This document shows positions 8,832 through 16,901 of a stretch of 55,207 nucleotides of DNA, piece after piece (position 1 is the stretch's first letter; the number at the start of each line of letters is the position of its first letter). The DNA comes from Polaromonas sp. CF318 (GTDB lineage: Bacteria; Pseudomonadota; Gammaproteobacteria; Burkholderiales; Burkholderiaceae_C). The stretch is from assembly GCF_000282655.1 (NCBI RefSeq), contig NZ_AKIV01000073.1, forward strand, positions 1 to 55,207. The letters are read 5' to 3'. The notes beneath the pieces were generated by a model. The model had not been told where the DNA came from. It worked only from the letters and a program-made list of their open reading frames with translations, and did no database searches. Both the position numbers and the translations under genes were made by a program.

Positions 8832-8850
8832 ACACCAAATTTCACGTCAA
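8821..8850 (-). promoter_or_regulatory. Candidate sigma-70 promoter of dctP
   Basis: On the minus strand TTGACG (8850-8845) and TACAGT (8826-8821) are 18 bp apart. Transcription would start near 8814, leaving a leader of about 58 nt with a clear Shine-Dalgarno. Confidence 0.45.
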
Positions 8851-8998
8851 GCCGGTACGGCAGGGTTTTTGGTAGGTGTTTTCCTCCGTAAACACAGGTT
8901 TGTGAAGCGCTGGCGCCGGATGGGAAAGCGTTCGAACCTGCTGGGACGGCGTGGACGCCCCTTTTTGGTTCATCCGGCAATCGCGGAAAACCCGGGTG

Positions 8999-9026
8999 TT
9001 GACGGGGCCCGGTAGCGGCGCAGAAT
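8999..9026 (+). promoter_or_regulatory. Candidate promoter of the peptide ABC operon
   Basis: TTGACG (8999-9004) and CAGAAT (9021-9026) are 16 bp apart. The predicted start near 9033 falls just before the palindrome at 9044-9057. The match is moderate. Confidence 0.3.
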
Positions 9027-9043
9027 GCGTCAGGCAAGTCTGG

Positions 9044-9057
9044 CTTGTATGTACAAG
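9044..9057. promoter_or_regulatory. GntR/FadR-like palindrome upstream of the peptide ABC operon
   Basis: CTTGTA-TG-TACAAG is a perfect palindrome with 6-bp arms and resembles operators of FCD-type GntR regulators. It lies about 120 bp upstream of the binding-protein gene, just after a possible promoter. No GntR gene is visible in the window, so the regulator would be encoded elsewhere. Confidence 0.4.
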
Positions 9058-9179
9058 TTGCCGCGGCAACAACCGGGGTGCATGGGCACGGTTCGTGCTC
9101 ATCCCCTGGGCTTCCGGGCGCAGTCGCCACAAGCGGTGCAGCGCATTCTTTTTGAACCGTCCAACAGAAGGAAACCATC

Positions 9180-10790
9180 TTGAACCACCTCCCCCTCTTC
9201 AGCCGCCGCGTCCTTTGCGCCACCGCAGCCGCCGCCATGCTGGCCTGCGGCGCCGGCGCCGCGCTGGCCGCCACGCCCAAGGACACGCTGGTGCTGGCCT
9301 TCGGCTTTGACGACATCATCACCATGGACCCGGCCGAGGCCTTCGAGTTGTCCGCCGGTGAAGTCATGGGCAATACTTACGATCGCCTGCTGCGCCTGGA
9401 CGTGAACGATCCGTCCAAGCTGGTGGGCGACGTGGCCAAGTCCTGGAGCGTCTCGGCCGACGGCAAGACCTATACCTTCGAGATCAAGCCCGGCCTCAAG
9501 TTCGCCTCGGGCAACCCGCTGACGGCCGAAGAGGTGGCCTACTCGTTGCAGCGCGCCGTGATGCTGGACAAGTCCCCGGCCTTCATCCTCACGCAGTTCG
9601 GTTTCTCCAAAACCAACGTCAAGGACAAGATCAAGGCCACCAGCCCGACCGTGCTGACCATGGAGACCGACAAAGCCTATGCGCCAACCTTCGTCTTCAA
9701 CTGCCTGACGGCCAATGTGGCCGGCATTGTCGACATGAAGCTGGTGCAGTCCAAGGAGGTCAACGGCGACTGGGGTTATGCCTGGCTCAAGACCAACTAC
9801 GCCGGCTCCGGCCCGCTCAAGCTGCGCGAGTGGCGCGCCAATGAGATCGTGGCGCTGGAGCGCAACGACAACTATTACGGCACCAAATCCAAACTCGCGC
9901 GCGTGATCTACCGCCACGTGAAGGAATCGGCCACACAGCGCCTGCTGCTGGAAAAAGGCGATATCGACATCGCCCGCAACCTGAGCCCGCAGGACATCGC
10001 GGCGCTTTCGGCCAACAAGGACGTGAAGCTCACCTCCACGCCCAAGGGCACGGTCTACTACATCAGCCTGAACCAGAAGAACCCCAACCTGGCCAAGCCC
10101 GAGGTGCGCGAGGCCATGAAATACCTGGTCGACTATGGCGCCATCGGCGACACCCTGGTCAAGAACATCGGCGTGATCAACCAGAACTTCCTGCCCCAGG
10201 GCCTGCTGGGCGCGAGCACCGAAAAGCCCTACAAGCTCGACGTGGCCAAGGCCAAGCAGCTGCTGGCCAAGGCCGGCCTGCCCAACGGCTTCAAGGTGAC
10301 CATAGACATGCGCACCATACAGCCGGTGCAGGGCATCACCGAAGCCTTCCAGCAGACGGCCAAGCAGGCCGGCATCGACATCGAGATCATCCCCGGTGAC
10401 GGCAAGCAGACGCTGACCAAGTACCGCGCGCGCACCCACGACATGTACATAGGCCAGTGGGGCGCCGACTACTGGGACCCGCATTCGAATGCCGACACCT
10501 TCACGCGCAACCCCGACAATGCCGACGACGCCAAGGCCAAGCCCCTGGCCTGGCGCAATGCCTGGGCGATTCCCGAGCTGACCAAGCAGTCGGACGCCGC
10601 CGTCTTGGAGCGCGATGCCGGCAAGCGCAAGAAGATGTACGAGGACCTGCAGGCCGAGTTCCGCAAGACCAGCCCCTTCATCATGCTGTACCAGCAGACC
10701 GAAGTGGCGGCGGTACGTAGCAACGTGGACGGCCTGAAGCTGGGCCCGACCTTCGACAGCAACTACATGTTCAACGTGTCCAAGCGCTGA
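9180..10790 (+). CDS. ABC transporter peptide-type substrate-binding protein (family 5)
   Basis: A 536-residue periplasmic lipoprotein-like or secreted protein of the SBP_bac_5 family (DppA/OppA type). A signal peptide covers residues 1-31 and ends ALAA. The family hallmark appears as LVGDVAKSWSVSADGKTYTF near residue 80, followed by LKFASGNPLTAEEVAYSLQR. The start is TTG 9180 with AAGGAA upstream. It is the first gene of a complete importer operon; the likely ligands are short peptides or peptide-like compounds, given the dipeptidase downstream. No paralogue is in the window. Confidence 0.94.
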   Translation: MNHLPLFSRRVLCATAAAAMLACGAGAALAATPKDTLVLAFGFDDIITMDPAEAFELSAGEVMGNTYDRLLRLDVNDPSKLVGDVAKSWSVSADGKTYTFEIKPGLKFASGNPLTAEEVAYSLQRAVMLDKSPAFILTQFGFSKTNVKDKIKATSPTVLTMETDKAYAPTFVFNCLTANVAGIVDMKLVQSKEVNGDWGYAWLKTNYAGSGPLKLREWRANEIVALERNDNYYGTKSKLARVIYRHVKESATQRLLLEKGDIDIARNLSPQDIAALSANKDVKLTSTPKGTVYYISLNQKNPNLAKPEVREAMKYLVDYGAIGDTLVKNIGVINQNFLPQGLLGASTEKPYKLDVAKAKQLLAKAGLPNGFKVTIDMRTIQPVQGITEAFQQTAKQAGIDIEIIPGDGKQTLTKYRARTHDMYIGQWGADYWDPHSNADTFTRNPDNADDAKAKPLAWRNAWAIPELTKQSDAAVLERDAGKRKKMYEDLQAEFRKTSPFIMLYQQTEVAAVRSNVDGLKLGPTFDSNYMFNVSKR

Positions 10791-10811
10791 TAGCTGTTAG
10801 CTCCACCGACT

Positions 10812-11906
10812 TTGGCCATCCCCGATCCCACGGCTGCCGGCATGGCGCCGCTCACCACGGTGAGCACGCGCACGGCCGGCCAGCGCCTGGCACCCCATGC
10901 CAGAAGTTTCGGCAACTTCCTGGTGGTGATACTGCTCACCTACCTGGGCCTGCTCGCCGTGACCTTCTTCATCGGCCGGGTGATTCCCATAGATCCGGTG
11001 CTGGCCATCGTGGGTGATCGCGCACCGGCCCATGTGATCGCGCGCGCGCGCGAAGAATTGGGCCTGGACAAGCCGCTCTACCAGCAGTTCTATATCTACC
11101 TCGGCAAGGTGCTCAAGGGCGACTTCGGCACCTCGGTGCTGACCGCCAACCCGGTGATGACGGACATCAAGCGCGCCTTTCCGGCCACGCTGGAGCTGGC
11201 CAGCCTGGGCATATTGATAGGCGCGGGCCTGGGCGTGCCACTGGGGGTATGGGCGGCCGTGCGGCGCGGCAAGCTGGTGGATCAGGTGGTGCGCGTGATA
11301 GGCCTGGTCGGCTATTCGGTGCCCATCTTCTGGCTGGGGCTGATGGCGCTGGTGGTGTTGTATGCGCGCCTGGGATGGGTGTCGGGGCCGGGCCGCATCG
11401 ACGTCAGCTACGAATACACGCTCACGCCGGTCACCGGCCTGCTGCTGCTGGACACCGCCATGGCCGGCGAGTGGGAGGCTTTCCGCAATGTGTTTTCGCA
11501 CCTGATACTGCCGGCCTCGTTGCTGGGCTATTTCGCGCTGGCCTACATCAGCCGCATGACGCGTTCCTTCATGCTCAATGAGCTCGCGCAGGAATACGTG
11601 ATCGCCGCGCGCGCCAAGGGCTTGTCGGAGTCGCGCATCATCTGGCGCCACGCGCTGCGCAACGCCATGGTGCCGCTGGTGACGGTGATCGCGCTGTCCT
11701 ATGCCGGCCTGCTCGAAGGCTCGGTGCTGACCGAAACCGTGTTCGCCTGGCCGGGCTTGGGTCTGTACATCACCAACTCGCTGCAGAACGCCGACATGAA
11801 TGCGGTGCTGGGCGGCACCATCATCGTGGGGTCGATTTTTGTGGGGCTGAATTTACTCTCTGATGTCTTGTACAAGCTTCTCGACCCAAGGACGCGCATC
11901 CGATGA
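10812..11906 (+). CDS. ABC transporter permease, DppB-like
   Basis: A permease of up to 364 residues with six membrane segments and the BPD_transp_1 fold. The EAA loop that contacts the ATPases reads ARAKGLSESRIIWRHALRNA near residue 270. The start is uncertain: TTG 10812 gives the longest form and ATG 10842 is in frame 10 codons later; neither has a strong Shine-Dalgarno. It follows the binding-protein gene by 21 bp and overlaps the next permease gene by 4 bp. Confidence 0.94.
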   Translation: MAIPDPTAAGMAPLTTVSTRTAGQRLAPHARSFGNFLVVILLTYLGLLAVTFFIGRVIPIDPVLAIVGDRAPAHVIARAREELGLDKPLYQQFYIYLGKVLKGDFGTSVLTANPVMTDIKRAFPATLELASLGILIGAGLGVPLGVWAAVRRGKLVDQVVRVIGLVGYSVPIFWLGLMALVVLYARLGWVSGPGRIDVSYEYTLTPVTGLLLLDTAMAGEWEAFRNVFSHLILPASLLGYFALAYISRMTRSFMLNELAQEYVIAARAKGLSESRIIWRHALRNAMVPLVTVIALSYAGLLEGSVLTETVFAWPGLGLYITNSLQNADMNAVLGGTIIVGSIFVGLNLLSDVLYKLLDPRTRIR

Positions 11907-12817
11907 CTTCCAAGGCCGCATCCTTGCGCAACTGGCTGGACACCGACAGGCCCACCTCGCGCCGCCAGGCCTTTATGGGCCGGGTCTACCACGGCTGTCG
12001 CGATTTTTCGCGCAACCGGCTGGCCATGCTGGGCCTGCTCATCGTGCTGGCGCTGGTGCTGGTGGCGATGTTTGCCGAGCTGCTGGCGCCTTATTCGGCC
12101 TATACCGGCGACCTGCGCACCACGCGGCTGCTGCCGCCCTCGTGGACGCACTGGTTCGGCACCGACGACCAGGGGCGCGACATTTTTTCGCGCATCATCA
12201 TCGGCTCGCGCATCACGCTGATGGTGGTGATCCTGGTGGCGGTGCTGGCCGCGCCGCTGGGCCTGATCGTCGGCACCGTGGCCGGTTATGCCGGCGGCTG
12301 GGTCGATGCGGTGCTGATGCGCATCACCGACATCTTTCTCGCGTTTCCGCGCCTTATCCTGGCGCTGGCCTTTGTCGCGGCGCTGGGGCCCGGTATACAG
12401 AACGCGGTGATCGCGATTGCCATCACCTCCTGGCCGCCTTACGCGCGCATGGCACGGGCCGAAACGCTGACGATACGCCAGACCGACTACATCGCCGCCG
12501 TGCAATTGCTGGGCGCCTCGCCCTGGCGCATCGTGCTGGGCCACATCATGCCGCTGTGCCTGTCCTCGGTGATCGTGCGCGTGACGCTGGACATGGCCGG
12601 CATCATCCTGACGGCCGCCGGCCTGGGCTTTTTGGGCCTGGGCGCGCAGCCACCCATGCCGGAGTGGGGCGCGATGATCGCCAATGGCCGCCTTTATGTG
12701 CTGGACCAGTGGTGGGTGGCGGCCGCGCCCGGCGCCGCGATTTTTATTGTGAGCCTGGCCTTTAACCTGCTGGGCGACGGCTTGCGCGATGCGCTGGACC
12801 CCAAGGCCGCCAAATGA
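11903..12817 (+). CDS. ABC transporter permease, DppC-like
   Basis: A 304-residue second permease. It has the DppC-type N-terminal segment (RNRLAMLGLLIVLALVLVAMF) and a cytoplasmic EAA loop (VQLLGASPWRIVLGHIMP) near residue 205. Its ATG overlaps the end of the DppB-like gene in an ATGA junction, indicating translational coupling. It pairs with that permease to form the channel. Confidence 0.95.
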   Translation: MTSKAASLRNWLDTDRPTSRRQAFMGRVYHGCRDFSRNRLAMLGLLIVLALVLVAMFAELLAPYSAYTGDLRTTRLLPPSWTHWFGTDDQGRDIFSRIIIGSRITLMVVILVAVLAAPLGLIVGTVAGYAGGWVDAVLMRITDIFLAFPRLILALAFVAALGPGIQNAVIAIAITSWPPYARMARAETLTIRQTDYIAAVQLLGASPWRIVLGHIMPLCLSSVIVRVTLDMAGIILTAAGLGFLGLGAQPPMPEWGAMIANGRLYVLDQWWVAAAPGAAIFIVSLAFNLLGDGLRDALDPKAAK

Positions 12818-13662
12818 CGGACGCCAACGTTCCCCTGTTGGTGGTTGACGATCTGCGCGTCAGCTTTCCGCGCCGCGACGGCGGCATGACCGAAGCAGTG
12901 CGCGGCGTGTCTTTCACGCTGGGCCGCGAGCGCCTGGGCATCGTCGGTGAGTCGGGATCCGGCAAGTCGCAGACCGGCCGCGCCATCATGGGGCTGACCG
13001 CGCCTGAAGGCCGCATCAGTGCCAGGCGCCTGGCGTTTTCCGGCACGGACCTGCTCCACTGCGCGCCGGCGCAACGCCGCGCGCTGCGCGGCGGCCGCAT
13101 CGCCATGGTGCTGCAGGACCCGAAGTTTTCGCTGAACCCCGTCATGACCATAGGCGCGCAGATCGTGGAGACGCTGCAGGCCCACACGCGCGTGTCGTCG
13201 GCGGAAGCCAAAAAACGCGCGCTCGCCGCGCTCGAGTCGGTGCGCATCGACGACCCGGCGCGCGTCTTCAAGCTGTATCCGCATGAGGTCTCGGGCGGCA
13301 TGGGCCAGCGCGCGATGATTGCCATGATGCTGATCGCCGACCCCGACCTGCTGATCGCCGACGAGCCCACCTCGGCCCTGGACGTGACGGTGCAGCTGCA
13401 GGTGCTGTCCATACTCGACACCCTGGTGGCCGAACGCGGCATGGGCCTGATCCTGGTCTCGCACGACCTGCGGCTGGTGTCCACCTTCTGCGACCGCATC
13501 CTCGTGATGTATGCCGGCCGCGTGGTGGAAGAGCTCGCCGCCGGCGGCCTGGCGAATGCGCAGCATCCCTATACACGTGGCCTGATGGCCTGCCTGCCGC
13601 AACTGGGCGCGTCCACCCATCCGCTGGCCACGCTGGACCGGAAACCGGAGTGGGCGCTGTGA
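12814..13662 (+). CDS. ABC transporter ATPase, DppD-like
   Basis: A 282-residue nucleotide-binding subunit: Walker A GESGSGKSQ near residue 46, signature VSGGMGQRAMIAM, Walker B LLIADEPTSALD and switch-His SHDL. The signature is SGGMGQR rather than SGGQRQR, a common DppD variant. At 282 residues it is shorter than typical DppD (about 325) and lacks most of the cysteine-bearing C-terminal extension. It overlaps both neighbours (4 bp and 13 bp). Confidence 0.94.
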   Translation: MTDANVPLLVVDDLRVSFPRRDGGMTEAVRGVSFTLGRERLGIVGESGSGKSQTGRAIMGLTAPEGRISARRLAFSGTDLLHCAPAQRRALRGGRIAMVLQDPKFSLNPVMTIGAQIVETLQAHTRVSSAEAKKRALAALESVRIDDPARVFKLYPHEVSGGMGQRAMIAMMLIADPDLLIADEPTSALDVTVQLQVLSILDTLVAERGMGLILVSHDLRLVSTFCDRILVMYAGRVVEELAAGGLANAQHPYTRGLMACLPQLGASTHPLATLDRKPEWAL

Positions 13663-14450
13663 ACGCGGCGACCGGACCCAAGGCGCTGGGCCTGGAGGCC
13701 AGCGGCCTGCGTGTGGAATACGACGGTTTTGTCGCGGTGGCCGACACCTCCTTCAGCGTGGCTCCCGGCGAGAGCTTCGGCATCGTCGGCGAATCGGGTT
13801 CGGGCAAGTCCACGGTGCTGCGCGCCATCTGCGGGCTGGCGCCGCGCACGGCCGGCACGGTCAAGCTGCTGGGCCAGGACAGCGCGCCCGGCAGCAAGGC
13901 CTTCAGGCGCCAGGTGCAGATGGTGTTCCAGGATCCCTATGGTTCGCTGCACCCGCGCCACACGGTGGACCGCATCCTGGCCGAGCCGCTGGCCATCCAC
14001 GGCATCCTGGGTGCGGAAGGGCGCATAGAACGCGCGCTGGAGGAAGTGGGCCTGGGCACGGGCTTTCGTTTTCGTTACCCGCACCAGCTTTCGGGCGGGC
14101 AGCGCCAGCGCATTGCGATCGCGCGGGCCTTGATCCTGGAGCCGCAAATCCTGCTGCTGGACGAACCCACCTCGGCGCTGGACGCCTCGGTGCAGGCCGA
14201 GGTGCTCAACCTGCTCGAAGAGCTGCGCCGCCGGCGCGGCCTGACTTTCATCATGGTGAGCCACGATCTGGCCGTCGTCACCCATTTGTGCGAGCGGCTC
14301 ATGGTGATGCAGCGCGGCCAGACGGTGGAGATGCTGCCTTCGGCCGACCTGGCGGTGCGCAAGGTCAGCAATGCCTACACGCTGAGCCTGATGGAAGCCT
14401 CCACCGGTTTCAAGCGCCGCGCCGAGGCCGGGGTGCCCACCACGGCGTAG
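13650..14450 (+). CDS. ABC transporter ATPase, DppF-like
   Basis: A 266-residue second ATPase with Walker A GESGSGKST (about residue 47), signature LSGGQRQRIAIARAL, Walker B ILLLDEPTSALD and SHDLAVV. Together with the DppD-like subunit it powers the importer. GTG 13650 is the longest start; GTG 13659 is also possible, as both lie inside the previous gene. It is the last transporter gene of the run; the dipeptidase follows 73 bp later. Confidence 0.94.
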   Translation: MGAVNAATGPKALGLEASGLRVEYDGFVAVADTSFSVAPGESFGIVGESGSGKSTVLRAICGLAPRTAGTVKLLGQDSAPGSKAFRRQVQMVFQDPYGSLHPRHTVDRILAEPLAIHGILGAEGRIERALEEVGLGTGFRFRYPHQLSGGQRQRIAIARALILEPQILLLDEPTSALDASVQAEVLNLLEELRRRRGLTFIMVSHDLAVVTHLCERLMVMQRGQTVEMLPSADLAVRKVSNAYTLSLMEASTGFKRRAEAGVPTTA

Positions 14451-14523
14451 TGGTGGCTATTCCTGACTGGCGCATCGGGCGGGCGCGTGCTTTAATTTCC
14501 TTTCACCCACGGAGGCCTCCGAC

Positions 14524-15495
14524 ATGATCAACTGGGAAGCCCATGCCTGCCTGCCGCTGCACCCGGCGGCCGATTTTTCGCCCATGGACGCCTTGCGCGC
14601 CGCCGGCGTCAACTATGTGTCCATCAACGTCGGCATGGACATGAACCCGGTGTCGCAAATCATGGCGGTGATCGCCGCCTTCCGCACCAGGATCGCGGCC
14701 AACCCGGATCGCTACCGGCTGGTCTCCAGCGTGGAGGAGATCCGCGAAGCCGCCGCGGCGGGCGTGCTTGCCATCGGCTTTGACCTCGAAGGTGCGATGC
14801 CCTTGCAGGAGCACACCGAGATGGTGGCGCTGTACCGCGAGCTCGGCGTGCGGCAGATCCACTTTGCCTACAACCGCAACAACAGCGTGGCCGACGGCTG
14901 CCATGACGAGGCGCGCGGCCTCACGCCGCTGGGCGTGCGCATGGTGCGGGCCGTCAACAAGGCCGGCCTGCTCATGGACTGCTCGCACACCGGCCGGCGC
15001 TGCAGCCTGGACATCATGGCGGCCTCGTCAAAGCCGGTGATCTTCAGCCACGCCAACCCGCTGGCGCTGGTGGAGCACGGCCGCAACATCACTGACGAGC
15101 AGATACGCGCCTGCGCGGCCACCGGCGGCGTGGTCTGCGTCTCGGGCGTCTCAGCCTTCCTCGGCACCGCCACGCCGCACGCCGGCGACATGGCGCGGCA
15201 TGTGGCCTATGTGGCCGGCCTGGTAGGCGCGCAGCATGTGGGCATAGGCCTGGACATCAGCTTTCGCCAGGACGAGCTCAACGACAACCCGCCCGGCGAC
15301 TACGACCCGGACTACTGGTGGCCCAAGGCTGCCGGTTACGACCGCAGCGTGCAGCGCATGCGTTATACGCCGGTCGAAACCTGGCGGCTGTTGCCCGAGG
15401 CCTTGCGCCAGGTGGGCCTGGGCGCGGCCGAGATCGAGGGCGTGATGGGCGACAATATGATGCGTGTCGCCGGCATCGCCTGGCAGCACGCCTGA
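14524..15495 (+). CDS. Membrane dipeptidase family protein (peptidase M19)
   Basis: A 323-residue TIM-barrel protein of the renal-dipeptidase family, a zinc dipeptidase group that also hydrolyses D-amino-acid dipeptides. Metal-site landmarks are FDLEG (bridging Glu), DCSHTG, FSHANP and the ARG-like VEHGRNITDEQI. The N-terminal HxD metal motif (usually DGHNDLP) reads EAHACLP: the His remains but the Asp is Cys. There is no signal peptide, so it is probably cytoplasmic and acts on peptides delivered by the ABC importer just upstream. The start has a strong Shine-Dalgarno (GGAGG). Confidence 0.9.
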   Translation: MINWEAHACLPLHPAADFSPMDALRAAGVNYVSINVGMDMNPVSQIMAVIAAFRTRIAANPDRYRLVSSVEEIREAAAAGVLAIGFDLEGAMPLQEHTEMVALYRELGVRQIHFAYNRNNSVADGCHDEARGLTPLGVRMVRAVNKAGLLMDCSHTGRRCSLDIMAASSKPVIFSHANPLALVEHGRNITDEQIRACAATGGVVCVSGVSAFLGTATPHAGDMARHVAYVAGLVGAQHVGIGLDISFRQDELNDNPPGDYDPDYWWPKAAGYDRSVQRMRYTPVETWRLLPEALRQVGLGAAEIEGVMGDNMMRVAGIAWQHA

Positions 15496-15523
15496 ACACC
15501 CCGCAACCCACCCGCAACCCCAC

Positions 15524-15970
15524 ATGTCCTCCATCACGCTTCGTTTCCTGGCCGAACCCAGCACCGTCAACTTCGGCGGCAAAGTCCACGGCGGCACCGT
15601 CATGAAATGGATTGACGAGGCCGGTTATGCCTGCGCCACCAGCTGGGCCAAGCGCTACTGCGTCACCGTCTCGGTGGGCAGCATACGTTTTCAGCGCCCC
15701 ATCATGATCGGCGACCTGGTCGAGGTTGAAGCCCGGCTCGCCTATACCGGCAAGACCAGCCTGAACATCTCGGTGGAGGTGCGCGCCGGCGACATGAAAA
15801 TCGGCCAGATGGCGGTGATCACCGAATGCCTGGTGGTGTTTGTCGCGGTGGACCTGGACGGCAAGGCCTTGCCTGCCCAGGAATGGCGGCCAGAGACTCC
15901 CGGCGACGTCGCGTTGGCCCAGCGCGTCAAGGCGCACCTGGATGCCGCGCGCGCCATGCAGCTAGGCTGA
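15524..15970 (+). CDS. Acyl-CoA thioesterase, hotdog fold (YciA-like)
   Basis: A 148-residue single hotdog-domain protein. The motif VNFGGKVHGGTVMKWIDEAG (residues 14-33) carries the catalytic Asp of the acyl-CoA thioesterase group, and later come IRFQRPIMIGDLVEVEARL and a C-terminal helix. The frame is open 20 codons further upstream, but homology begins at MSSITLRF, so I choose ATG 15524. It lies 28 bp after the dipeptidase gene and 16 bp before an EamA gene, probably in one transcript. Its link with peptide use is not obvious. Confidence 0.9.
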   Translation: MSSITLRFLAEPSTVNFGGKVHGGTVMKWIDEAGYACATSWAKRYCVTVSVGSIRFQRPIMIGDLVEVEARLAYTGKTSLNISVEVRAGDMKIGQMAVITECLVVFVAVDLDGKALPAQEWRPETPGDVALAQRVKAHLDAARAMQLG

Positions 15971-15986
15971 GCCGCCTCATCCGCAG

Positions 15987-16901
15987 ATGCAAAAACTGAC
16001 AGGCCGCGACCTGGCGGCGGCCCTCACCGTGGTCGTGCTGTGGGGCATCAATTTTGTGGTGATGAAATTCGCGCTGCGCGATTTCACGCCTTTTCAGCTC
16101 GGCACCGCCCGCTATGTGTTCGCGGTACTGCCGCTGGTGCTGCTGGTGCGCCCGCCCAGGGTGGCCTGGAAGTGGATCGCGGCCTACGGCCTGCTTCAGG
16201 GTGTGGGGCAGTTCGGCATCTTGTTTTTTGCGCTCAAGGTCGGCATGACGGCGGCGCTGGCCTCGGTGCTGCAGCAGACCCAGGTGTTCTGGACGGCGCT
16301 GTTCGGTTTTGTGCTGCTGCATGAGAAAGCCAGCCGCCCGCTGCAGGCCGGCCTCGTCCTCGCGGCCCTGGGCCTGGCCTGCTTCGCGCTCAACTACGTG
16401 GGCACGGACGGCTTGGGTGCCACCACGCCGCTGGGCTTTGTGCTCACGCTCTGCGCGGCGGCCATGTGGGCCATGTCCAACATCGTGGCGCGGCGCGTGC
16501 AACAGGCTTACAAGGATTATTCGCCGCTGGCTTTTGTGGTGTGGAGCAGCCTGGTCGCGGTGCTGCCGTTCGCGGCCCTCTCCTGGGCTTTCGACCCTGA
16601 GCCGCTGCGCTGGCACTGGCTGGAGGCGCGCGCCTCAAGCTGGGCCGCCGTGGCCTACCTGGGCTGGGCCGCCACCATCCTGGGTTACGGCCTGTGGACG
16701 AACCTGCTCAAGCGCCACCCCGCGAACCGCGTTGCGCCTTTCAGCCTGGGTGTGCCCGTCGTCGGGCTGGCCACCGGCATGCTGGTGCTGGGTGAGGTCG
16801 TCACGCCCTGGCAATGGGCCGGCGTCGCCTTCGTGGTGGCCGCGCTGGCCTGCGTGATGCTGGGTGGGCTGGTGTTCAGGCCGCGCCCACAACAGGCTTG
16901 A
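15987..16901 (+). CDS. EamA/DMT-family exporter (YdcZ/EamA type)
   Basis: A 304-residue protein with ten predicted membrane helices and two EamA repeats, starting with LTVVVLWGINFVVMKFAL. The overall pattern resembles E. coli EamA, which exports cysteine pathway metabolites; specificity here is unknown. It follows the thioesterase by 16 bp at the end of the plus-strand run and overlaps the convergent LysR gene by 26 bp. Confidence 0.92.
   Translation: MQKLTGRDLAAALTVVVLWGINFVVMKFALRDFTPFQLGTARYVFAVLPLVLLVRPPRVAWKWIAAYGLLQGVGQFGILFFALKVGMTAALASVLQQTQVFWTALFGFVLLHEKASRPLQAGLVLAALGLACFALNYVGTDGLGATTPLGFVLTLCAAAMWAMSNIVARRVQQAYKDYSPLAFVVWSSLVAVLPFAALSWAFDPEPLRWHWLEARASSWAAVAYLGWAATILGYGLWTNLLKRHPANRVAPFSLGVPVVGLATGMLVLGEVVTPWQWAGVAFVVAALACVMLGGLVFRPRPQQA

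Larger units (their letters stand above)
8757..9179. other. Divergent intergenic region between the TRAP operon and the peptide ABC operon
   Basis: These 423 bp hold no gene that I can support. They carry a candidate promoter with operator for dctP (8813-8850), a candidate promoter (8999-9026) and palindrome (9044-9057) for the ABC operon, and a further inverted repeat GTGTTT-8-AAACAC at 8876-8895 whose target is unclear. Confidence 0.6.

Noticed and set aside
8876..8895. GTGTTT-8-AAACAC as the main operator of the divergent region
   Set aside because: It lies away from both predicted promoters; other palindromes fit better by position, so I mention it only in the intergenic entry.
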